The notes under the pieces were generated by a model. That model did no database searches, was not told where the DNA came from, and saw nothing but the letters and a program-made list of their open reading frames with translations. Below are positions 1 to 9,792 of a stretch of DNA of 64,000 nt, one piece after another. The position numbers and the translations under genes were made by a program. This DNA is from Desulfatibacillum alkenivorans DSM 16219 (GTDB lineage: Bacteria; Desulfobacterota; Desulfobacteria; Desulfobacterales; Desulfatibacillaceae). The stretch spans positions 124,001 through 188,000 of the forward strand of contig NZ_FQZU01000003.1 in the NCBI RefSeq assembly GCF_900142135.1, written 5' to 3'. Positions within the stretch are counted from its first letter, which is position 1; every line of letters starts with the position of its first letter.

Positions 1-610
1 TGGCCCCGTTGGGAATGACGATCATCTTTTCCGGCGGCACATTGCGTTGGAGAAGCATGTCCCGGACCGTCTCCGTGACCACCACGATTTTTTCCGCGTT
101 GCGGTAGCAGGCCTCCTCCAGCAAGGTGGCCATTTTGATCGCCATGCCTGACTGGACAAGGCCCAACTCCACCGCAGCCTGGGGCCATGGATCGCGCACC
201 TCAAAATACATGGGAATTTTTTTGACCCATTTGAGAAATATGGCGGCTCCGCCCACGAACAAAGGCGGCGAAGTGGCGTATATGCAATCGTACTTTTTCC
301 GGCGCATTAAAAGCCCGGCCAGGGCGGCCGTGAACATATAGCTCAGGTAAAAGATGATGCGTTTTTTAAAGCTCTTTTCCCGAAAAGCGGCGACCTTTAC
401 GTACCGGACGTCAATGCCTTCCAATTCGTCCTTTTTGTACCAGACGTTTTTGAACTCCGGGTGGATGATTCCCTCCGGATGATTGGGTACATTAGCGATG
501 ACCGTTACTTCGTGCCCTTGCTGGACCAGGCGGCGGGCCATTTCAAAGGACCTGACCTGGGTGGCCCCGTTTTCAGGCGGGAAATACTGGCTTAGATATA
601 ATATCCGCAT
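1..610 (-). CDS. GT4-family glycosyltransferase, N-terminal part (cut by window edge)
   Basis: The reading frame opens at ATG 610 and stays open to base 1, so only about the first 203 residues are present and the C-terminal sugar-nucleotide domain lies outside the window. The N-terminus (MRILYLSQYFPPENGATQVR) and the following segment with GHEVTVIANVPNHPEG are typical of the WbuB/WcaI-like GT4 glycosyltransferases that build surface polysaccharide at the cytoplasmic face of the membrane. A hydrophobic stretch around residues 88-100 probably gives membrane association. It starts 30 bases downstream of the polymerase/ligase-like gene on the same strand, which fits one polysaccharide operon. The family is clear; donor and acceptor sugars cannot be read. 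Confidence 0.8.
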   Translation of the reverse strand, partial: MRILYLSQYFPPENGATQVRSFEMARRLVQQGHEVTVIANVPNHPEGIIHPEFKNVWYKKDELEGIDVRYVKVAAFREKSFKKRIIFYLSYMFTAALAGLLMRRKKYDCIYATSPPLFVGGAAIFLKWVKKIPMYFEVRDPWPQAAVELGLVQSGMAIKMATLLEEACYRNAEKIVVVTETVRDMLLQRNVPPEKMIVIPNGA

Positions 611-640
611 GTTGGTTCTCCAGGGGCGCGCTCTTGAAGA

Positions 641-3600
641 TCAGGAATCGTCAGGCCGCTTTTTGATGTTTTCCACAAGTCTTTCAACGTCCCTTGCCCG
701 GGCCGGTACGCCGGCCTGCTTCCACATTTCCGCGGAACGCATGAAAAGCGAAATGGCGTATTGCTTGTTGCGCGTCAGGTGGGCGCTTCTTTCCAGAGCA
801 TAGGCCGCTTTCTTGTAATCTTTCAGTTGTTCGTAAACCCCGGCTGCCACCATCCAGTTCATGGCCTTGCGCCGTTGCTTTTTCAAGGCCTCTTCAATGC
901 ATTCGGCGGCTTTTTCAAAATCCCCCATAATGCCGTACAGCTTGGCTGCCTCGCGCCACATATTGGGGCCGGGGTCTCCTGCGTCCAAGGCCCTTTCAAT
1001 GGTCGGAACAACCTTTTCCCGCTGATCCGTTTGCAGATAAAACGCCGCGGAGGCCAGGATCGCAGCCTTTTTCCTGGGATGCTCCTTTTCTATCTTATCA
1101 AAAAGGTCCTGACCCAGGGAAATGTCATTTTCCTTTTTGCAAATAAAGACGAGCTGCTTCATAAAGTCCGCGTTCATGGGCTCGACCAAAAAGCCTTTTT
1201 CCAGGGCCTCCACGGCTTTTTTGGGCTTGCGGGCGTTGATGAAAACCCCGGCCAGCTTGATTAATCCCTCGGCGCTGTCCGGGCGGACCGTCAACGCCTT
1301 TTCCATGAGGGCCGCCACCTCGTCCAACCCCTTTTGGCACTCGGGCGAGGGCTGGATGTCTCTGCCCTGATGGAGCGTCATGGCGCTTCTTAGGGCGGGG
1401 CCGCACGTTTTCGCCAATTGGTTCATGCGGACGTCGGCCATAAGCAGATACGTGGGCAGTTTTCTGTCATCCAGTTCCAGCGAGTGTTCCAGGTATTCCC
1501 TGGCGCTGTCCAGGTCGCGCATGGTTTGATAATAAAAACGAGCGATTTCCGTTTCATAATAGGAATTGGTGGAGGCCATGCTTCTGGCCAAATTGTACCA
1601 ATCCGCCGCCAATGCCGCTTTATCCGGGTCCAGCTTTCTGGTTTTATCCGGATGCGCCCATTGAGCGTAAAGCCTTGCAAGGTTCATGGCGTTTTGCGGG
1701 TCGCTGGGATTAATGGAAAAGCAATTGGTCAGCGCCCATTTGCCCATTTCCCGGACCTCCTCCCGATTGAGTTCGGGCAACTCCCAGATCTTCAAGGAAT
1801 CGAAATCAGGCTCGCTGTCCTTGAAAAAAGACCCCGTGGTTGGGGTGTGCTGCGCCAGCATCGCTGCGTCGGAGGCCAGATCCGTGTGGTTGGATGTCAG
1901 GAATGAGGCCTCCTTGACGGCGCCAAGGGAGTGCGCCACGCCGATTAAACGCAGAAATCGCTCCGAGCCCATTTTCGTGTTCAGGGGCGGAGATGCGCCG
2001 CCGGACCCCCATTGCTGGGCGCGGGCGGTATATACGTCGGCGATGACGGGCCTTACGCAAACGTACACGACAGCCGCCGATGTAATGATAGTGACGGCCA
2101 AGGCGGCGACAATGGCGCGAGGCGGAACCAGGACCTTGGGGGCGTCCTCATCCCTTTTCTGCATCAACAGCCAGCCCAGAATAAAGGCGACGCCCAGCAT
2201 CCACAAATACTGAATCCAGATGCGCGACGCCACCCAGTGGGTTTGGTTGACCACTTCCTGGAGAACCCGGCCGGGATCTTCAGTCAGGGGAATGACGCCC
2301 TTCATCAGGCTGGAAGAATGGAGTATGATGACCAGAATGGCGGAAAACGCCGTTAGCCCGCCCGCTCCAATGAGCAAGGGCGGCCATTCGCCCCACTTGA
2401 GCTTTTCGGGATTCTCCCGGCTCCCGCAAAAAATCAGAACGAAAAACACGATCAGCGGCAAAATCATCAGCCCGCCGAATACCATGCTTTTTTGTTCGTT
2501 GTACTCAATGGGATTGGTCTTGACCGAACGCAGCAGGCCCATGCCGGGCACTGCGTCGAATTCCGGCATTTTAAGCACGGGGCCTGAACGGGTTTGCTGG
2601 ACGATGGACCATTGGTGCCCCAAAAACGAATAGGCTATGAGCGAGATGACCACCCCGCATAAAATGGCAAGCACCAGCATATTTCTGGGCGCGGCGGCGG
2701 GCTTGGGCTCCTGGCTGCTTTGCCGCCCTTTGCCGCTTTTCAACTGAGGCGCCGGCTCCTCCGCAGACGCCAACGGCTTCCGCACGCTTAGCCGGTGCAC
2801 CGCGATAGCGACCATCAGTCCGGAAAAAGTCCAGAACAACATGGCCGTGGAGGAAAAGGGGAAGGACACGGCGATTTCCGTAATGTGGGAAACCAGGGCG
2901 CAAAACAGGCCGACGGCGGTCCAGGCCACAGGGTTGGCCATGTCCGGTTTTTTACTTGCGCGCCCTTTGGTAAAAGCGCAATACGCCAACACCCCGGCCA
3001 GGACCCCCACGTGGGCGCCTACGCAGGCGTAAGCGGTCTCCGATTCCAGCCTGGCGATGTGGCCGCCTACCATTCCAAGCATTTTGGCGAGCAAAACAAG
3101 CAGATCGTACCCGAAAAACAGAAAAATCGTGGTCCCGAGCACGCCGCCTGAAACAAAAAACAAGGCGAACTTCCGCCGCTGTTTTTTCACCATGGAATAT
3201 CCGGCGGCGGACAACCCGTGAACCATAATCGCGCCCAGCAGCCATAAATAAGCGGCCAGGCCGAATAGGCCCGTGGCGGCCAGGCGGCTCATCATATCGT
3301 TATGCGCTCTGTCCGCGGTTTCGGAGGGCGGCAGCTTTTTAAGCAGACGCAACGGGTAGCGTTGGCGAAAGGCGGTTCCCACAGTTTCCTGCCCAAACCC
3401 GAAAACAGGCCGCAAATAGCCGAAAGGAATTTTTTTCGCCTCCCGGTTTTCTATGGAGGAAACCTCTAACAGGGGTTGGAACGAAAAGAAAATGTCGATG
3501 TAGCCTTCCCAGACGGCCACACGGGTTTCCATGGAGCCTTGCCGGCGCACCGTTTGCCAGACGTTGCTTTCCTCCGGCTCCGGCTCTTCGTTGTCCCGCG

Positions 3601-4720
3601 CAATCTGAGGGTGCTCCAGAGTGACAAAGTGAATGCCATGGGAGCAAAAGCCGACTCCCAAGGCCAATAAAATACAGAGAATGGCCGGATTGATTAAGGA
3701 CGACTTACTTTTTCCGGCGCTGAAAAACAACCCTGCGCAGCCTATGACCGCCGCAACCGGCCAGATCATGTACGTTGCCGCGAACACAGCGCTTTTGTCG
3801 GCCAGAAATTTCATCATAAGGGCTATAAACATGCCCACGCCCACGCCCACCAAAAGGCAGGACGCCAGCTTTAAGACGTTGTTCGCCCAGACTTTGATTC
3901 CCGGCCCCCTTAAGGTCCGCGCCCAGATAACGGCGAAAAAGATCAACCCGGCCATAAGGCCCAGAATCGGACCGCGGCTTTTTGAGTGAAACGTGGAAAG
4001 CAGTTGCAGGGAGGCGATCATGGAGTATATGGAAGCCTTCCACAAACCAGCGTTGGATTCCTCCTCCTCCCGGAGGCTGGCGAAAATCCGCGCCAGGGTC
4101 GGGAAAAAGACCATCACCTCAAAGGCCCCCAGGAAGACCGCGTTGCCAAGGGTCGACACGCATCGGACGCCCACGTTTCCTTTCCAGGGCATGGGGTCCG
4201 GGCCGTAGTGCTGGGCCAGGGCGTATAATGAAATGGGCAGGCTGGTGAAGATCAGCACCGTGACCACCCTTTCCACCTGAAGGTGCGACCTGAAAAAGGC
4301 GATGATGACCAAAAAGACGCCGATAAGGGATAATTGTGAAATCAGGCCTTCATGCCTGAAAATTTCCCCCCAGAAACTAAGGGTGTGGCCAATGGAAAAC
4401 ACGCAGGAAAGAATCAGAGCCAGGGTGTACAAGAAGACCGGTCGCATCAGCCCTTTCGGAGCCCCCAGGGTCCTCTTTCGGGCTTTTCCCCTGTCCGCCA
4501 TATAGACCATCCACAGGCCGGCCAGAACGAAAGCTCCGGCCCTGAACATGGCGTATTTGTGGTTTTCAAAAATATGCTGGGACAGCACGTTAAAATGAAG
4601 GGGGACCGCCATCGCCATCACAAGGACAAGGGCTTCCATGGCCCCTGCGCAAAAACGGCCTAAAGCCGAAAGTTGGGGGGCGGAATCGGGGGCGTCGCTT
4701 GAAGCAGTTAAGCCGGACAT
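641..4720 (-). CDS. Giant O-antigen ligase/polymerase-like membrane protein with TPR repeats
   Basis: The protein has 1359 residues; ATG 4720 is preceded by AGAGGAACT. Roughly residues 25-640 contain many hydrophobic segments. The segment with FGQETVGTAFRQRYP followed by DRAHNDMMSRLAATGLFG resembles the periplasmic loop and HN motif of Wzy_C/WaaL O-antigen ligases. A further membrane block at about 690-930 follows a basic linker, and the last 400 residues are helical TPR-like repeats (for example DFEKAAECIEEALKKQRRKA). Typical WaaL/Wzy proteins have 400-500 residues, so this is about three times longer, with a second membrane block and a TPR tail. It lies between two glycosyltransferase-type genes on the same strand, so polysaccharide polymerisation or ligation at the periplasmic face is the natural inference. 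Ligase versus polymerase cannot be decided from sequence. Confidence 0.75.
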   Translation of the reverse strand: MSGLTASSDAPDSAPQLSALGRFCAGAMEALVLVMAMAVPLHFNVLSQHIFENHKYAMFRAGAFVLAGLWMVYMADRGKARKRTLGAPKGLMRPVFLYTLALILSCVFSIGHTLSFWGEIFRHEGLISQLSLIGVFLVIIAFFRSHLQVERVVTVLIFTSLPISLYALAQHYGPDPMPWKGNVGVRCVSTLGNAVFLGAFEVMVFFPTLARIFASLREEEESNAGLWKASIYSMIASLQLLSTFHSKSRGPILGLMAGLIFFAVIWARTLRGPGIKVWANNVLKLASCLLVGVGVGMFIALMMKFLADKSAVFAATYMIWPVAAVIGCAGLFFSAGKSKSSLINPAILCILLALGVGFCSHGIHFVTLEHPQIARDNEEPEPEESNVWQTVRRQGSMETRVAVWEGYIDIFFSFQPLLEVSSIENREAKKIPFGYLRPVFGFGQETVGTAFRQRYPLRLLKKLPPSETADRAHNDMMSRLAATGLFGLAAYLWLLGAIMVHGLSAAGYSMVKKQRRKFALFFVSGGVLGTTIFLFFGYDLLVLLAKMLGMVGGHIARLESETAYACVGAHVGVLAGVLAYCAFTKGRASKKPDMANPVAWTAVGLFCALVSHITEIAVSFPFSSTAMLFWTFSGLMVAIAVHRLSVRKPLASAEEPAPQLKSGKGRQSSQEPKPAAAPRNMLVLAILCGVVISLIAYSFLGHQWSIVQQTRSGPVLKMPEFDAVPGMGLLRSVKTNPIEYNEQKSMVFGGLMILPLIVFFVLIFCGSRENPEKLKWGEWPPLLIGAGGLTAFSAILVIILHSSSLMKGVIPLTEDPGRVLQEVVNQTHWVASRIWIQYLWMLGVAFILGWLLMQKRDEDAPKVLVPPRAIVAALAVTIITSAAVVYVCVRPVIADVYTARAQQWGSGGASPPLNTKMGSERFLRLIGVAHSLGAVKEASFLTSNHTDLASDAAMLAQHTPTTGSFFKDSEPDFDSLKIWELPELNREEVREMGKWALTNCFSINPSDPQNAMNLARLYAQWAHPDKTRKLDPDKAALAADWYNLARSMASTNSYYETEIARFYYQTMRDLDSAREYLEHSLELDDRKLPTYLLMADVRMNQLAKTCGPALRSAMTLHQGRDIQPSPECQKGLDEVAALMEKALTVRPDSAEGLIKLAGVFINARKPKKAVEALEKGFLVEPMNADFMKQLVFICKKENDISLGQDLFDKIEKEHPRKKAAILASAAFYLQTDQREKVVPTIERALDAGDPGPNMWREAAKLYGIMGDFEKAAECIEEALKKQRRKAMNWMVAAGVYEQLKDYKKAAYALERSAHLTRNKQYAISLFMRSAEMWKQAGVPARARDVERLVENIKKRPDDS

Positions 4721-4794
4721 AGTTCCTCTTTGTTTTCAGTGTGCAGCCAATAGGATTAAGAACTTATCATAGTATTCAAAGATGCGGAGCAAAA

Positions 4795-6300
4795 TCAAGG
4801 GTTATCATGGCCGGAAACAGGGTCTTGTAACCTTTCACGGACCTCGGGAGGCAACTGGGAAAGCAATTTTTCGGCTTCCCCGGCGACCGGGTCGAATCTT
4901 TTGGCGTTTTTCAGCATGCGGGCCGCCATAAGGTAGTCTTCAGCTCTTATAGCGGCTTTGCCCGCCCTAATCCAGGCCGGGCCGGGCTCCCGGCTCAGCT
5001 TTGCAGCTTGCCCAAAAGACTCTGCGGCCTTTGCAAATTCGCCCAGGTCCAGCAAGGCGTTGCCTTTGGTCGTTAAAAGGGAGGCCGTGGGGTGCATGTT
5101 GGACGTAACCTCCATCCATGCCAGGTTTTTTTCCGGATTGTCTATCACCTCGCCGGAGCGGGAGATGACATGCAAAGACAGCCCTCCCATCCATAAGGTG
5201 CACAAAATCAATACTACCGGGGCGGCCAGCTTCCCCGCCTGATGGATTTGCGGCGCCGCGCCTGTCAGGCTGTCCACGAAATAAACGGCCAGAAAGACCA
5301 CGGCAAACTGCACAGGCGTCAAGTATCGGTCCGCAGTGGGGTCCAGCCAGGTGGTCAGGTAGCTGTACAGCAAAAATCCTGTGCAAACCAGGATCGTAAT
5401 GGCCATGGTTTTAGCCAGGGGCCATTCTATTTCCCCAGGGTTGGAAAACCGTTTGAAAAAGAACAGGAACGCAAGCAAAGCCGCTGCGCAAATCACCAAA
5501 CGAAGCGTTGGCGGAACAGCCTGGGGCATAATGAATCCGGTAAGGGATCCGGACAAAAATTCAATAATTTCCACAAAGCCATACGGGTTGGTTCCCCGCG
5601 GCCCCGCAAGGCTGCCGGTCTGCAAAAAGTTGCGAAGAAGCCAGGCCCCCAGAGGAAGCGAGGCGATCAGCCCGAATGCTCCGCCGCGTCCCATCACGGA
5701 TTTCCAGCGCAGTTCGTGGGACCTTAAAAAGATAATCAATCCGCCGCACAGGATGAGCGACACCCCGTAATAACGGGTCAGAGCGGCCATGCCTGTAACA
5801 AATCCCGCCCAGGCGGCCCGGTTGTATGTCTGCGTTTTTGTATAAGCATGAATGCTCATGACAAAAAAGACGGTTAACAAGGTGTATAAGGGCTCGGAAA
5901 GGACCATCATGGAGCTTTTTAGCAGAGGCTCAAAAAGGAGGACCGTCACCGCCCCTGTAAAAACCAGGTACGGAAACTTCAACTCTCTGGCGAGCAGGCG
6001 ATGGGCGAAGAAAACAATCAGGCCAAAGCAGGCGGCGTTAAAAAAGCGGGAGACGTCCATTACGTCCAAGCCCAACAACCCCAATCCTGCGAGAAAAATT
6101 GGGAACAGAGGAGGCCACCTGACATACAAGCCCCAGCCTGTTTGAAATCCCTCGCCGTCGAGCAAATGCCTGGCGCACTCCACATACGAAGTGGAGTCCG
6201 GGCTCATGCCCGGGCCGTAATCGGCGGTTCCCGCAAGCACGCCGGCGACGCCTATCAGCGCCAAGGCCAGCCCTGTATACCATTTGTTGAAGATCGTCAT
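4795..6300 (-). CDS. GT39/ArnT-like membrane glycosyltransferase with C-terminal TPR
   Basis: The 501-residue protein begins with a hydrophobic helix and then GPGMSPDSTSYVECARHLLDGEG. The acidic D-S pair after the first helix is typical of the first periplasmic loop of polyprenyl-phosphate-sugar-dependent GT39/PMT-like enzymes. About ten more hydrophobic segments follow up to residue 375. The last 100 residues (ASLLTTKGNALLDLGEFAKA onward) form two or three TPR-like helical pairs. The enzyme would transfer a sugar from a lipid-linked donor in the periplasm. Its neighbour downstream on the same strand is the O-antigen ligase-like protein, 74 bases away. The start at ATG 6300 has no strong Shine-Dalgarno sequence. 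Substrate unknown. Confidence 0.7.
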   Translation of the reverse strand: MTIFNKWYTGLALALIGVAGVLAGTADYGPGMSPDSTSYVECARHLLDGEGFQTGWGLYVRWPPLFPIFLAGLGLLGLDVMDVSRFFNAACFGLIVFFAHRLLARELKFPYLVFTGAVTVLLFEPLLKSSMMVLSEPLYTLLTVFFVMSIHAYTKTQTYNRAAWAGFVTGMAALTRYYGVSLILCGGLIIFLRSHELRWKSVMGRGGAFGLIASLPLGAWLLRNFLQTGSLAGPRGTNPYGFVEIIEFLSGSLTGFIMPQAVPPTLRLVICAAALLAFLFFFKRFSNPGEIEWPLAKTMAITILVCTGFLLYSYLTTWLDPTADRYLTPVQFAVVFLAVYFVDSLTGAAPQIHQAGKLAAPVVLILCTLWMGGLSLHVISRSGEVIDNPEKNLAWMEVTSNMHPTASLLTTKGNALLDLGEFAKAAESFGQAAKLSREPGPAWIRAGKAAIRAEDYLMAARMLKNAKRFDPVAGEAEKLLSQLPPEVRERLQDPVSGHDNP

Positions 6301-6616
6301 AAATAAAGGCCTTTATCCGTGCGGGGCAGATTACCCGAAAAAAGCATGGCATGCAATGATCCTGTTGACGAAAGGGCGCTTCTCATGAGGAAATATGGGG
6401 ACTTGCCTGTCATTGCCGCTTGATCAGGCAGGGCGCCTGTTTTCATCCGGCAAGAAAATACACGGCGCGCATCAGGCTAAAAAGGGTTCTAATCCATTGT
6501 TAATATGTTTGATTTGCCTCCTCCCCCTTGCGCCCGGCGCAAGAGCCCTTATGTTTTACTCAATACAGCGGCGACGCCGCAAAAAAGTCTACAACCACCG
6601 CAGTAACGGAGACGTC
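6301..6616. other. Divergent intergenic region between the GT39-like gene and the ClpX-like gene
   Basis: About 316 bases without a convincing gene. It must carry the promoters of both flanking genes. TTGACG at 6369-6374 is a possible -35 box for the rightward gene, but no good -10 lies 16-18 bases away. An AT-rich stretch near 6490-6515 (TTGTTAATATG) is the other candidate. The frame of the ClpX-like gene is open through most of this region, but the codons there look non-coding and have no ribosome-binding site. Confidence 0.3.
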
Positions 6617-8398
6617 ATGAGCACCAAAAATGAAAAGCAACCCCAACCCGAAGATGTGGAGCGCGAATTGTCGGATTTTTTGTCGCAGCGTTTCGGGGAT
6701 AAGGTAAAAATAATTTCCCCCCTGGCCTTGCCGGAGACCGAAGGCGAGGACGTGGACGATCCCCCCAAGGAAGGCTCCAAGCTCAATTTCAACCTCAAAC
6801 CTGAAGAATTAATCTCTTATCTGGATCAGTATATTGTCAAACAGGACAGGGCCAAGGCCGTCCTCTCCACCAAAATTTGCACCCATTACAACAGGGTGCG
6901 GCGGGCCATGGAATCGGACAGAAAAGGCCCGGATCTTATTGGCAGCATAAAGAATAACGTGCTGCTGCTTGGCCCCACCGGCGTGGGCAAGACTTACTTG
7001 ATCAAGCTCATCGCCAAAAAAATCGGGGTGCCTTTCGTCAAAGGCGACGCCACCAAGTTTTCCGAGACCGGATACGTGGGCGGCGACGTGGAGGACCTGG
7101 TCCGCGACCTGGTCCGGGAAGCCGACGACGACGTGGAACTGGCCCAGTACGGCATCATTTATATAGACGAGATCGACAAAATCGCCGCTGCACACAACAT
7201 GATGGGCGCGGACGTCTCACGCACGGGCGTGCAAAGGGCTTTGCTCAAGCCCATGGAGGAAACCGAGGTGGAACTGAAAGTCCCCCACGATCCGGTTTCC
7301 ATGATTCAGGAATTGGAGCGCTTCCGCAGGACCGGGCAGCGCGATGCGTCCCGCATTAACACCAAGAACATTCTGTTCATCATGAGCGGCGCGTTTGGAG
7401 ACCTGGGCGAGATCATCAAAAAAAGGATGAACGAAAAAGGCCTGGGATTCTCGGCCAAGATCTCCAGCCAGAAGGAGGATTTCAAGTACCTCCGCCACGT
7501 GAAGTCCGAAGACCTTATTAAATATGGGTTTGAGTCCGAATTCGTGGGCCGCCTTCCTGTCATTACGGTCCTGGAAACCCTGGCGGCCGAGGATCTTTAT
7601 ACGATTTTACGCAACCCCAACAATCCGTTGATCATCGGCAAAAAGCTGGATTTCGGCGCTTACGGCATAGACATCCGGTTTACGGACAACGCCCTGAAAG
7701 CCCTGGCTCAAAAAGCATACGAGCAGCGGACGGGCGCCCGCGGTTTGGTCAGCGCCATTGAAAACGCCCTGCTTGTCTTTGAAAAGCGCCTGCCCTCCAC
7801 GGATATCAAGGAGTTCTCCGTGACCGAAGAAGTGGTCCGGAACCCGGAAAAAGCCCTGGAGGAACGGCTTGCCCTGCGGGGCGATCCCAAATGGGCCGAG
7901 CTTTTCAGGCGGGTGGCCAACGAAGAAAAGAACGCTGTTTTCGAATATATCAGCAATAACAAATCCAGTCTGTCGGAGCGGTACAGCCTGAAGCTGACTC
8001 CCTCGCGGATTGATCTGATAGCGGCTTTTTATTGCCATTCCCCCACGGACATCAAGAGCGTTTTGGAGCAGATTTCCAGGGATTATAACCGCACCAGAAA
8101 ACTGGAATTGCGTTTTTTCCAGGAGCAGGGAATAAACATCACCCTGGACGAGGACGCCGTGGATTATGTGATTTATCACTACAGCCAGGGGAAAAACGGG
8201 GTGGACGGGGTCTTCCCGCGGCTGGTTTCCGATTTTGAACACGGCCTTAAGCTGGCCAGGGAAAAGACGGGCAGAGACCATTTTCTGCTGGGCCGGGACG
8301 CCATCGCCAATCCCGAGCCTTTCCTGGCTGATTTGATCAGGCGGTCTCTAACTCCCTCCCTGCCAGGGGAGCCTGGGGAAGCCGATCCCGCCTCCTAA
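6617..8398 (+). CDS. ClpX-like AAA+ unfoldase lacking the zinc-binding domain
   Basis: Starting at ATG 6617, with GGAG eight bases upstream, the protein has 593 residues; the open frame extends upstream, but that part has no ribosome-binding site. Motifs: Walker A GPTGVGKT (119-126), pore loop GYVG (152-155), Walker B IIYIDEIDK (180-188), the ClpP-docking-type loop KGLGF (274-278, ClpX uses IGF) and GRLP (311-314). The four-cysteine N-terminal zinc domain of ClpX is absent and replaced by about 55 acidic residues. About 170 extra residues follow the small domain, so it is much longer than ClpX (about 420). It sits alone, with no clpP beside it. A ClpX paralogue that may still dock on ClpP but uses another adaptor or substrate domain is the best reading. 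Confidence 0.85.
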   Translation: MSTKNEKQPQPEDVERELSDFLSQRFGDKVKIISPLALPETEGEDVDDPPKEGSKLNFNLKPEELISYLDQYIVKQDRAKAVLSTKICTHYNRVRRAMESDRKGPDLIGSIKNNVLLLGPTGVGKTYLIKLIAKKIGVPFVKGDATKFSETGYVGGDVEDLVRDLVREADDDVELAQYGIIYIDEIDKIAAAHNMMGADVSRTGVQRALLKPMEETEVELKVPHDPVSMIQELERFRRTGQRDASRINTKNILFIMSGAFGDLGEIIKKRMNEKGLGFSAKISSQKEDFKYLRHVKSEDLIKYGFESEFVGRLPVITVLETLAAEDLYTILRNPNNPLIIGKKLDFGAYGIDIRFTDNALKALAQKAYEQRTGARGLVSAIENALLVFEKRLPSTDIKEFSVTEEVVRNPEKALEERLALRGDPKWAELFRRVANEEKNAVFEYISNNKSSLSERYSLKLTPSRIDLIAAFYCHSPTDIKSVLEQISRDYNRTRKLELRFFQEQGINITLDEDAVDYVIYHYSQGKNGVDGVFPRLVSDFEHGLKLAREKTGRDHFLLGRDAIANPEPFLADLIRRSLTPSLPGEPGEADPAS

Positions 8399-8541
8399 TG
8401 CGGTAACGGTTTGACAGCCCCGCGCAAGGCAATCTTTGCCCTTGGCAAGTCACCCTTTCGTGAGTTATTGTATAATTTTACCGGCCGGGACGGCGCAGGC
8501 CGCTCCGGCCGGCCAATAAATTTGCGGAGAATCAATACGTC

Positions 8542-9726
8542 ATGATAGGAATTTCCAAATTATATTGCGGGACCGTAGAGCCTTCGGACACTTTGCGCTA
8601 CGCAAGGCACAGCGGCCAACTGCCTTCCCATCTGCTTCAGTTTTCCATTGATAAAAAACCCGTGGTCGTCTGGAACGCCACCCGCCGTTGCAATTTGAAG
8701 TGCGTGCACTGTTACGCCCACGCAACCGCCGGCAAGGCGCCCGTGGAAATGACCACCGAACAGGGTAAGGAGCTTATTAAGGACCTGGCCGAATTCGGCA
8801 GCCCGGTGATGCTGTTTTCCGGCGGCGAACCCCTGATGCGGGAGGACCTGCCCGAGCTGGCCGATTTTGCCGTTCAAAACGGCATGCGCGCGGTCATCTC
8901 CACCAACGGCACCCTGATTACCAAGGAAATGGCCCAAACCCTGAAAGCGGTGGGCCTTTCCTATGTGGGCGTCAGCCTGGACGGCATGGAAGCGGTGCAC
9001 GATAAGTTCCGGGGCGTCAAAGGCGCTTTCAAACAAGCCCTGGAAGGCATTGAAAACGCCCGGAACGCAGGCATCAAGGTGGGGCTCAGGTTTACCATCA
9101 ACAAAGCCAACGCCCTGGAAATCCCGGCAATTTTCGACCTTCTGGAAGAACGGCAAATTCCCAGGATATGCTTTTATCATCTGGTCTATTCGGGCCGGGG
9201 CTCCAAAATGGTGGAGGAAGACCTGACCCTGGATCAAACCCGCCAGGTGGTGGACCTCATCATGGATCGCACCAAAAGCCTGCACGACAGGGGCAAGCCT
9301 ACCGAAGTCCTGACCGTGGACAACCATGCGGACGGGCCTTACGTGTATCTGCGTATGCTCAAGGAAGACGAAAAGCGGGCCGCCGAGGTTCTGGAACTGC
9401 TTGAGATGAACGAAGGCAACAACTCGGGCCGGGGCATCGGCTGCGTAAGCTGGGACGGCCAGGTGCACGCCGATCAATTCTGGCGGCATCATACTTTCGG
9501 CAACGTGCTGGAAAAGCCGTTCTCCCAAATCTGGACCGATCCCGAGGATGAGTTCCTACAAAAGCTGAAAAAGAAAAAAGAATACGTTACGGGACGTTGC
9601 GCAAAATGCAAGTGGCTGAACATCTGCGCAGGCAATTTCCGCGTTCGCGCCGAAGCCGTGCATGACGACGTGTGGGCGCCGGACCCGGCCTGCTACCTGA
9701 CGGACGAGGAAATCGGCATCGCCTGA
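8542..9726 (+). CDS. ahbC: 12,18-didecarboxysiroheme deacetylase AhbC (radical SAM)
   Basis: In the siroheme-dependent (alternative) heme pathway of sulfate reducers and archaea, AhbC removes two acetate side chains from didecarboxysiroheme to give Fe-coproporphyrin III. The 394-residue protein starts MIGISKLYCG, a typical AhbC N-terminus. It carries the radical SAM motif C50-x3-C54-x2-C57 (RRCNLKCVHC), a GGEP SAM-binding segment (FSGGEPLMREDL) and a C-terminal cysteine set (C353, C356, C362, C384) that would bind an auxiliary [4Fe-4S] cluster in a SPASM/twitch-like domain. hemB and ahbD follow in the same direction, which supports the assignment strongly. ATG 8542 has GGAGA about 13 bases upstream, a slightly long spacing. 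Confidence 0.92.
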   Translation: MIGISKLYCGTVEPSDTLRYARHSGQLPSHLLQFSIDKKPVVVWNATRRCNLKCVHCYAHATAGKAPVEMTTEQGKELIKDLAEFGSPVMLFSGGEPLMREDLPELADFAVQNGMRAVISTNGTLITKEMAQTLKAVGLSYVGVSLDGMEAVHDKFRGVKGAFKQALEGIENARNAGIKVGLRFTINKANALEIPAIFDLLEERQIPRICFYHLVYSGRGSKMVEEDLTLDQTRQVVDLIMDRTKSLHDRGKPTEVLTVDNHADGPYVYLRMLKEDEKRAAEVLELLEMNEGNNSGRGIGCVSWDGQVHADQFWRHHTFGNVLEKPFSQIWTDPEDEFLQKLKKKKEYVTGRCAKCKWLNICAGNFRVRAEAVHDDVWAPDPACYLTDEEIGIA

Positions 9727-9792
9727 TTTGCTCCGGCGGGCTTTAAGCCGTCAAACAGCATTGAAGTTGCGTAAACAACATAAGGAGAAATC

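Noticed and set aside
8411-8476. TTGACA and TATAAT upstream of ahbC as one promoter
   Set aside because: The boxes are perfect but 54 bases apart, so they cannot form one sigma-70 promoter; TATAAT at 8471-8476 may still be a -10 with a poor -35.
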